From Enchytraeus crypticus (Eukaryota; Annelida; Clitellata; Enchytraeida; Enchytraeidae): 64,000 bases of DNA. The stretch lies in NCBI GenBank assembly GCA_905160935.1, contig CAJHZI010000882.1, positions 2,860,501 to 2,924,500 of the forward strand. Direction: 5' to 3'. A program made the position numbers and the translations under genes. Below the pieces are notes generated by a model, which was not told the origin of the DNA, searched no databases, and was given only the letters and a program-made list of their open reading frames with translations. Shown here in pieces: positions 46,491 to 54,818 of this stretch; position 1 is the first letter of the stretch; every line of letters begins with the position of its first letter.

Positions 46491-46794
46491 TTTAGGCCAG
46501 TAAACATGTTTAGTGAAAGGATATCTATTGTCTTCACTTAAACTTGTAAGAGAAATTTAAACTCAATTGTTGCTTCAGCAATTCTTTTAAGAAGCTAGGT
46601 GACCTTGAGTAGACAGGCAGTGATTCAGAAGATATTGCTAGAATCATTTTTTATTAAAAACCCAGGACTCTTTATACCCAGGATAAAATAAATTTATAAA
46701 TTTTTATTATTATTATAGCACTCTTAGGGTAAAGTTACTGTCTCAAATTTTTGCAGACTAGCATGCTATCAGCTATTCAACAGTTGTTAATCTC

Positions 46795-46802
46795 TCTTTC
46801 TA

Positions 46803-46886
<84 letters not shown>

Positions 46887-46894
46887 ATTAATAC

Positions 46895-46925
<31 letters not shown>

Positions 46926-46962
46926 TCTATATAGTATATATTATATTAATATATATATATCT
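46795..46962. repeat. (TC)n then (AT)n block
   Basis: TC dinucleotide to about 46850, then interrupted AT dinucleotide, ending where a minus-strand family B fragment starts. Confidence 0.95.
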
Positions 46963-46964
46963 AC

Positions 46965-47105
46965 CACGATCAGCCAAGTGTAAGGTCCAAGATTCATATC
47001 CTCTCACATGATGTTTTTCACGCTCCTTAAAGAACACTCAATAATTTTCGAGGTAATCTCATTCACACAAGGACTATGCCTTATCCACACCTTAATGTAG
47101 CCACA
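46965..47105 (-). mobile_element. Family B fragment, 3' end
   Basis: On the minus strand: GGCTACATTAAGGTGTGGAT, AAGGCATAGTCC, TTAAGGAGCGTGAAAAACAT and a GGACCTTACACTTGGC end. It directly abuts a plus-strand family C element. Confidence 0.7.
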
Positions 47106-47335
47106 GCTTTAGACCAACCGTGTACTGCACGTGTCGTAAAAGGCGACATAAAAACCAACGTCATAGATCCAAACCAACGTCAGAAAGGGCATTCGGTTGG
47201 TGAGCGTCTAGGCTCCAGAAATTGCTACAAAATTTAAACGAATGGAAAATATTTCATTTCTTAGGTTACGAATAGAAATATTCTATTTAAACTCACGTTA
47301 TACTGGGATTTAAGGGAAGATGACGATGATGGGGA
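47105..47335 (+). mobile_element. Family C SINE-like element, copy 4
   Basis: TTAGACCAACCGTGTACTGC, ACGTGTCGTAAAAGGCGAC, CAAACCAACGTCAGAAAGGG, ATTCGGTTGGTGAGCGTCTA, TACTGGGATTTAAGGGAAGA and a short GATGATGG end. Confidence 0.78.
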
Positions 47336-48724
47336 ATGTAGCCTAAAGCATAGGAATTATAAGTCTGCTGAAGTGTTTTCTCGTTGCCTTCATCAGATCG
47401 TGATTAATCACCTCTTGCAGCTCTTGTAGTTAACGGTTTTTTTTATCTTTTAGTGTCCTGGACATAAAACATTGCTGAGTTTTCATATAAATCCGCAAAG
47501 AAAATTTTCGATAAGCTCCAACGTAATTAGTTATATGTCTTAACCTTCTACCTTCGATATTTCAACACACGAGCTCTGAACTATCAAATTTTGTTCACTG
47601 CTTTTCGCTATACATCGAGACTATCAGCGAGATAATACTCTACATTATACAGCGAGATTATAGAAGTTCTACTACAGGCTAGTAAATTGTAAACTTCTCT
47701 ACCGACACTAAAAGTCGGTAATATCTTTTGCACTCGTTAAATATCTGATTTTACGCGCTCGTACACTGTATATAGGACAGAATCTCTGAAACAGGAGCAA
47801 AGTTCAAAATATTTTAAATTCCTTCAATACGAACTTTGGCAAAATATGAAGATGTGCGAAGATTATTATATAACAGTCAAGTTTGGAATAATTGTACTAC
47901 TATACATGTAACTGTTGAAATATTACTTCATTAAATTTATTTCTGATCACGCTAACTTTCCCTTTTAAACAAAGCTTATTGAATTAAAAAAATGACTTAC
48001 ACTTTTTCATTAACAACAAAGTATTCGATGAATTACTATGAAAATAATCGAATTGAGCTGAAATACGTGAATTACGGTGGTCAATGAATTATTCGTATAC
48101 ATTTTGTTATTGATAATTTTATTAGTTGACATTCGGATTAATTAATTAATTGATGTTTTGAAGCAATTATTCCTGCAACAGTTACCGGCCAGTGACCGGA
48201 TTTTGAGCCTGCTTTATATGTTTCTGGTGAAAAATTTAAAATCCTTTCCATGATTAATCATCAGTTGATAGCGCCAAATGGCACCACACTCCGAACCATG
48301 ACTAACCTTACATTGAACTTAGGGTATATACATTTATGGTCGACTTACGTGAGCTTTGAACCAAAAAGAATCGCTCAAGTGGCGAGCGCTCTAACCCTTA
48401 CGCCCAATCCCATCACCTGATTACTTGTTGTAGTCGAAGTATGGACTTTTGCCTAGTTCTATATTTAGGCAACACTTCTGTAGATAGACTGGATCTCACT
48501 GACATTCAAGGAAGCAGTCGAATACTCTGAAAGGGCTAAATGCCTATTGTTATGATATATTTGCGGAAGAATCGGGTCAGTGCTAAGTAAATATTCATTT
48601 AAGTTTTCTATCAAGATTTTAATTCGCTGAAATTTTCTAGACACAAACAACGTCATACACATTCGTTTCATGATTTCTCTAGAGAGCCGAAAATTTTAAG
48701 GATATTCTTTTTTTTGTTATTCTT

Positions 48725-48930
48725 TTGTTTGGGAAGGTTATCGGGAAATCTCCTCGGAAGCAAATTTTCCCTAAGCTATAGGCTACATATGGTATGGGTA
48801 AAGCATAGCTTTTTGTGAAAATATTAAGTTTTTTGATCTACCTAAATCTCTCTATAGAGCGTGAATGCAGACTCTGAGTGTGAATATGTACCATAGACCT
48901 GCCATTTGACAAAATACTACAGAGATAGAG
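48725..48930 (+). mobile_element. Family B fragment, 3' half
   Basis: TATCGGGAAATCTCCTCGGA, AGCTATAGGCTACATATGGT, TATAGAGCGTGAATGCAGAC and TACCATAGACCTGCCATTTG, with an ACAGAGATAGAG tail. Confidence 0.7.
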
Positions 48931-49235
48931 ATTTCTTATGTGAGTTTTTGCTGATATAAATTTTGCTTAGATAAATGATAAATTAATGATTCAAATATAA
49001 AAGCATATAATCAAAAATAAATAATAAATATAAGTCATTCATATTCTGTCTTCCAAAAATATTAGACTCCCATTTGCTGTGATATCTTATGGTGCTGAGT
49101 GACCTTTAAGAAATCAAACCAACAAACAATCTTTAAAATCTAAACCTTTGGTTTCATTAACAATGACCGCATCCGACAAAGGTACATTTTTGCTTCAAAG
49201 ATCTTAAGGATAGTAACATGATAGCTTAGGCTAGT

Positions 49236-49384
49236 AAAAACTAATAAAACTAATGTTAACGTCAGTTTACTCACTCGAAAGCGATAAGCGATGTTACTGA
49301 CGGGGGCCAGACCAGAATTTGAATCTCGCAAATAGTGATCCGCTGTCGGATAACTTAACGACATCGCCACTAGCTCCAGCTAGC
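49236..49384 (-). mobile_element. tRNA-derived SINE, copy next to a minisatellite
   Basis: Read on the minus strand: TAGCTGGAGCTAGTGGCGAT head with A-box, AGATTCAAATTCTGG B-box region, CAGTAACATCGCTT body with a small duplication, and GAGTAAACTGACGTTAACAT tail. The 21-bp minisatellite begins at its 5' edge. Confidence 0.82.
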
Positions 49385-49735
49385 ATTATTGATTAGACTA
49401 GTAGGATGATTGATTAGGCTAGTAGCATGATTGATTAGGCTTGTAGCGCGATTGATTAGGCTTGTAGCACGATTGATTAGGCTAGTAGCATGATTGCTTA
49501 GGCTTGTAGTATGATTGATTAGACTAGTAGCATGATTAATTAGACTAGTAGCATGATTGATTAGGCTAGTAGCATGATTGATTAGGCTTGTAGCGCGATT
49601 GATTAGGCTTGTAGCACGATTGATTAGGCTAGTAGCATGATTGATTAGGCTTGTAGCACGATTGGTTAGGCTAGTAACATGATCGGATAGGCTAGTAAAA
49701 TGATTGGATAGGCTAGTGTAGGCTAGGTTTCAAAC
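49385..49735. repeat. 21-bp minisatellite, about 16 copies, with higher-order pattern
   Basis: Units of 21 bp built on ATTGATTAGGCTAGTAGCAT differ at the end (CATG, GCGCG, CACG). The variant order A-B-C-A at units 2-5 recurs at units 9-12, indicating a seven-unit block duplication. Units at the right edge are more diverged. Confidence 0.95.
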
Positions 49736-50254
49736 AGCGAACTTGTTAGTTTGAGGTTCAAATATCAGGCTGATAACAAATGATATCCTCGTTACAGACT
49801 ACACTTATATTGCTTACTGCGCAACTTTTACTATCGATTCTTAAGAGTAATTTATAAGTGAATACGTTTTTGTTTAAATATCAATGCTCACAAGATTAAT
49901 ATCTAAACCATATGAGCTGTGCAGAAAACTATACAAAGCTTCAATAGAATCATTTTGAATTCTATATCTTCTTTCCAGAGGTTTCATTACTTAATTAGAG
50001 TCGTGGTGATTTAGTTTGCATTAAAAGTTTATTTTAAACTTTGAAAACATTCACACGACCTGGCGAAAACCTATTTACTGAATAAACATTAGAATCAATC
50101 GTATTCCCAGAATTAGTACAAAATGCTTCAAATACTTTCTAAGGAAAGATTCGTGATGACTTATTGAAGTTTTGGTCTATACGCTGTCGTAGTGTAGAAT
50201 TTCCACTGTTAATATTTGAATAGATTTAAGAGATATTCGAATGGACTCTCTACC

Positions 50255-50270
50255 CCCCCCCCTCTCTTAT

Positions 50271-50351
<81 letters not shown>

Positions 50352-50366
50352 CATGTATATATATGC
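50255..50366. repeat. (TC)n then (AT)n
   Basis: TC dinucleotide followed by AT dinucleotide and an ATACATGTATAT word. The open frame at 50241 is an artefact. Confidence 0.95.
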
Positions 50367-50522
50367 ATAATATCTACACTGTTTTTTATAACTGATACAC
50401 CTCTTTATGTTTACAATAAAGTAGTAAAAGGTAGACTGATGTTCTTGAAACTTGCAATACTTAACCAGCAGCCAATTCTACAAAACATAGTGAAATTTAA
50501 TTTTAATATCTTTAATAACGTG

Positions 50523-51079
50523 AAAGTTATAGGTTTGCAATAGGAGTGGGGTCAGATAAGAAATTTTCAGTACAGGATTACGTGCGTGTTACATGCAGCG
50601 TGAAATTATCTCTATAAAAATATTAGCGAACACGTAACAAAAATTTCTGCTAATGCTACTTTCAAGAAAAATCATTTATTTTCAAAACGACGTAAAATAC
50701 GTGCTGATATGTTGGTAATTGACAAAGTTATTGAACTTTTAATGCATGCATTACGTCATTAGCCCTTAGAAGATGAGAGCGCAGCTACTGCAGCTGTGCC
50801 CCCTAGCACCACAGCTAAAATGACTTTATTCGTTAACTCTCTTCATGCAATGCATGCATAAAAGTTCAATAACTTTGTCAATTAAGAACATATCAGCACG
50901 TATTTTACATCGTTTGGAAAAGAAATGATTGCTCTTCAAAATAGCATTAGCAGAAATTTTATGTTACGTTTTCGCTAATATTTTTATAGAGATAATTTTA
51001 CGCTGCTTTTAACACGCTCGTAATCTTGTACTGGAAATTTATAATCTGACCCCACTCCTATTCGCAAACCTATAACTTT
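50523..51079. mobile_element. 557-bp near-palindromic element (foldback/MITE-like)
   Basis: The ends AAAGTTATAGGTTTGC (50523) and its reverse complement (to 51079) enclose two arms of roughly 235 bp. The arms are close reverse complements throughout: GGAGTGGGGTCAGAT against ATCTGACCCCACTCC, TATCTCTATAAAAATATTAG against its mirror, and TATTGAACTTTTA with ATGCATGCAT near the centre. A unique centre of about 80 bp separates them. There is no coding capacity. It lies upstream of the first FGF exon found. It is a non-autonomous DNA element by structure; the family is unknown. Confidence 0.85.

Positions 51080-51122
<43 letters not shown>
51080..51122. repeat. (AT)n microsatellite
   Basis: AT dinucleotide directly at the right end of the palindromic element. 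Confidence 0.95.
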
Positions 51123-51123
<1 letters not shown>

Positions 51124-51662
51124 TGTGTATAATACAAAATATATACAATGTGTAATTTACTAACTTAACATAACTTGGGAGTCATACCATTGCGGTGACT
51201 AAAATTTTCAACTCCAATAGTCAGCCCAATATGCATAGTATTCGTAAATATCATAGCATTTTGAGAACAATTGGCGGAGTTGTTTGCCTCTGGTGATCCT
51301 ACCTTCTTGTTCAATAAAGCGTTTTGGTGGAAATTGATAGGTATGTTCACAAGAAGTCTATATCACTGCGTTATCTGTTGACCTAATAACATGTACATGT
51401 AACTTATTACAGATGCTTTAATTGGTCTGTCTACGACATCAAAACTTTATGCAACTACATTTTCTGTTTCAGAAGTTATGTGAAATAAAATTTGTTGTGT
51501 ATTACTTTTTTCGCCACCCCGTATATGTATGTGTAGAATACGAATATTATTGCGGATAGAGATGAACTGCAACGTTTAAAGCATAAGATGAATTCAAATA
51601 TGGCAATTTAAAAAAATTGTTAATGCATATTTTTACTAAACCAGGCATTATTATTCTTGCAG

Positions 51663-51915
51663 ACTATCCATACGAATTTGAGAAATCAAAGATCTCAAAG
51701 ATCTCAGAGCGGTTCTAAAGCTCTTCAGAGTTATTCCGGACTTCCGGACTTGACGCCGTACCTGGAGGGCGCGAGAGGGACTGCTGAACGTCCGGCAGGA
51801 ATGAACTCCGCGCATGTGATCCGGTACTACCGTTTGCACAACCGCTGCTCCGGGAGACATCTCAATATGACTGGAAAGAAGGTCAATGCACTCGCAGCTG
51901 TCGATGATCCGAACG
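51663..51915 (+). CDS. FGF exon with first beta-trefoil strands
   Basis: Acceptor TTATTATTCTTGCAG|ACT and donor GAACG|GTATGG. The donor at 51915/51916 is chosen over the GTAAGA three bases on because only it leaves the phase (one base) that restores the frame with exon two, giving DDPNALLRVE. The first ~50 residues are hydrophilic and Ser/Gln-rich, as between signal peptide and core in FGF8. A (TC)n tract begins 15 bp into the intron. Confidence 0.83.
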
Positions 51916-51946
51916 GTATGGTAAGAATCTCTCTCTCTCTCTCTCC

Positions 51947-51981
<35 letters not shown>

Positions 51982-52432
51982 TGCACTACCTAGTGCTGGT
52001 CCGTGGCAAACTGTAATGAGAGATTAAAATTGAAAGTGTTATTATAATAGTTTAATAAAAGGTAAAGGTGTAAACTCGCAGGTAGTAGATAATATGTAAG
52101 TGCAGCGGAACATATTGACATGGTGTGTAAGATATTATCTCCTTGAAGTGTATATTTCATATAATCTATTACATATACGCCCCCTGTAGATTAGAATTTT
52201 TGTTAAATGTTTAACTCTTCTTGTGATAATTGCAATTAGTGTATATTTTCATTATGAATTGATTTTTCTCTGCATTAATTAATTAACAGATTAATTGATA
52301 ATTATAATTTTATTAATTAATAATGCATAACCAAACGACTGTGAACGTTCCATAAATGTGAAAATGGTAAAAATTATTAAAACAGCTTAGAATGGTTGAC
52401 GTGCCATTGTGGAATATATTCATTTGCTACAT

Positions 52433-52494
<62 letters not shown>

Positions 52495-53755
52495 TACAGG
52501 CAGCGCATTAAAAAATATCCCCAGCACAATTACGATAGCTTAGCCAATTATTGATACTTCGCCTTGAAATTTTAAGGGTCTCTTGCGGAGGAATCTTTCC
52601 ACAAGCTGACCAAATTGTGTAAAAATATTTTTAAAGGAACCTGAGTAATCCAAGTTTTGCGAAAATTATTTTTTTTCATTTAACATGCAACGTAAAACGT
52701 CAGTTAGAATCAATTCCTTTTTGAAAATGTGCTGGCCCTGAAAAGGGACGTTAGAAGATGACGCCTCTGATATCGTGCTACAATGCACTACACTAGCACT
52801 ATTCTGCCTAAACTGATTGAAGACTGCAACAAGTTAAGTCAAATGATTTCATTTTTCAATAGGACGGCGCGCCGGCTCACTCTTCACGTCTTGCGCAATA
52901 CTTTCTTGTACAATATAACCCAGATTTCATAAAAATGAATGATTGGTCTCCTAATTTTCCAGATTTTAATCCACTTGATATTTTTGTCTGGGGAACCATA
53001 GTGAAAAAGTAAGTATCGTGCTTTCAAGCCAAAACCCAGAAACACAATGAAATTATAGGCTGTACTTGAAGAGATCTAGAAAGACCTACCACAACAGTCC
53101 ATTGACAGAGCAATTTTATCTGTAAGAAAGGACTTCTGGCCGGCATTAAAGCCCAGGGCGTTCATTTCCAGCACACATTGTAGCACAAAATCAGAGTCGT
53201 CATCATCTAACGGCCTTTTTCAGGGACAGCACATTCTCAAAAAGGATTTGATTCCAATTGATGTGTTACGTTGCGTGTAAAATGAAAAAAAAATTTTTTT
53301 TTCACAAAACTTGGAAAACTCTGATTTCTTTACAAATATTTACAAAAATTTGGTCAGCTTACGGCTAAATTCCTCCACAAGTGAATCTTAAAATTTCAAG
53401 GCGAAATATCAATAATTGTCTAAGCTATCGTAATTGTGCTAGGGGGATATTTTTAATGCGCAGCCTTAATGTTATATATATATTATTTTTATTAACAACG
53501 AAAACTTATATAGCAGTGCCATGGCCGAATTCGGTCTTCGAGACAACTTTACAGAAATAGTTCAGTTGTAATAATAAGCTAAATAACAATTATATTTAAA
53601 TTGATATCTAAACCAGTAAAAATGTCTGTATATCAGTGGAAATTTACACTATCCAGCAACCGTCATTCCTGTCTTTATATACAAAATAATTATAACAAAC
53701 ATACAAACGTGTATAATACTTTCATGTAGAAAACTACTATATATATATATATATG

Positions 53756-53832
<77 letters not shown>

Positions 53833-54768
53833 TCATATTCAACAAGAATACTCAGAAGAAGGTGAAATATTACGTGGAGTAAGACAAGGTTGTAGCATTT
53901 CGTCGCTGCTGTTTAACATTTACGCTGAGGCAATGATGGAGGAAGCCATGGAAGACTTGGAAGAAGGAATAAAAGTAGGAGGGAATTTGTTATAAGATGT
54001 AAGATTTGAAGATGACCAAGGAATGGTAGCGGGCAGCGAGATTGGATTGCAGAAGATAATGGATAGGCTAAATGATACGGCCCTAAGATATGGCATTAAG
54101 ATTAATGTAACAAACACCAAGGTTATGAGAGTGTCCAATAATAAAGGTGAAGTTAATATCACAATAAATGGTACGAAATTGGAACAGGTAAGGAGTTTCA
54201 AATATTTGGGTCATACTATAACCGATGATGGGAAATGTGAACGGAAATATGCAGTAGGATTGCACAGCAAAAGCTGCCTTTTGTAGTAGAAAAGAACTAT
54301 TTACAAAAAGTCTAAAGAAGGACACAAAGATAAAGATAGTGAAAACTTTGGTTTGGACCACGCTATTGTAGGGATATGAAACATGGACCTTAAGGAATGA
54401 AGATATTAAGAAACTGGAGGCATTGGAAATGTGGATTTGGAGAAGAATGGAGAGGATTAGCTAGACTCAACAGGTTACAAATGAGGAAGTCCTGGAGAGA
54501 GTTGGCACAGATAGACAGTTGATAAATGTATTAATAAATAGGAAGAAGAGATGGATAGGACACATTCTAAGGGGGGAAGGTCAATTAAAAGAGGTTATAG
54601 AAGGTAGAATGGAAGGAAAAAGAGGCAGGAGCAGGCCGAGATTAGGTATGTTAGATGATTTAAAGACCCACTCATATGTGGAAATGAAGAGGAAGGCAGA
54701 AGACAGAGAAGAGTGGAGGCGTTATGTACCAGGGACCTGCCAGTAGGCAGTGCACTAAGAGAGAGATA

Positions 54769-54818
<50 letters not shown>

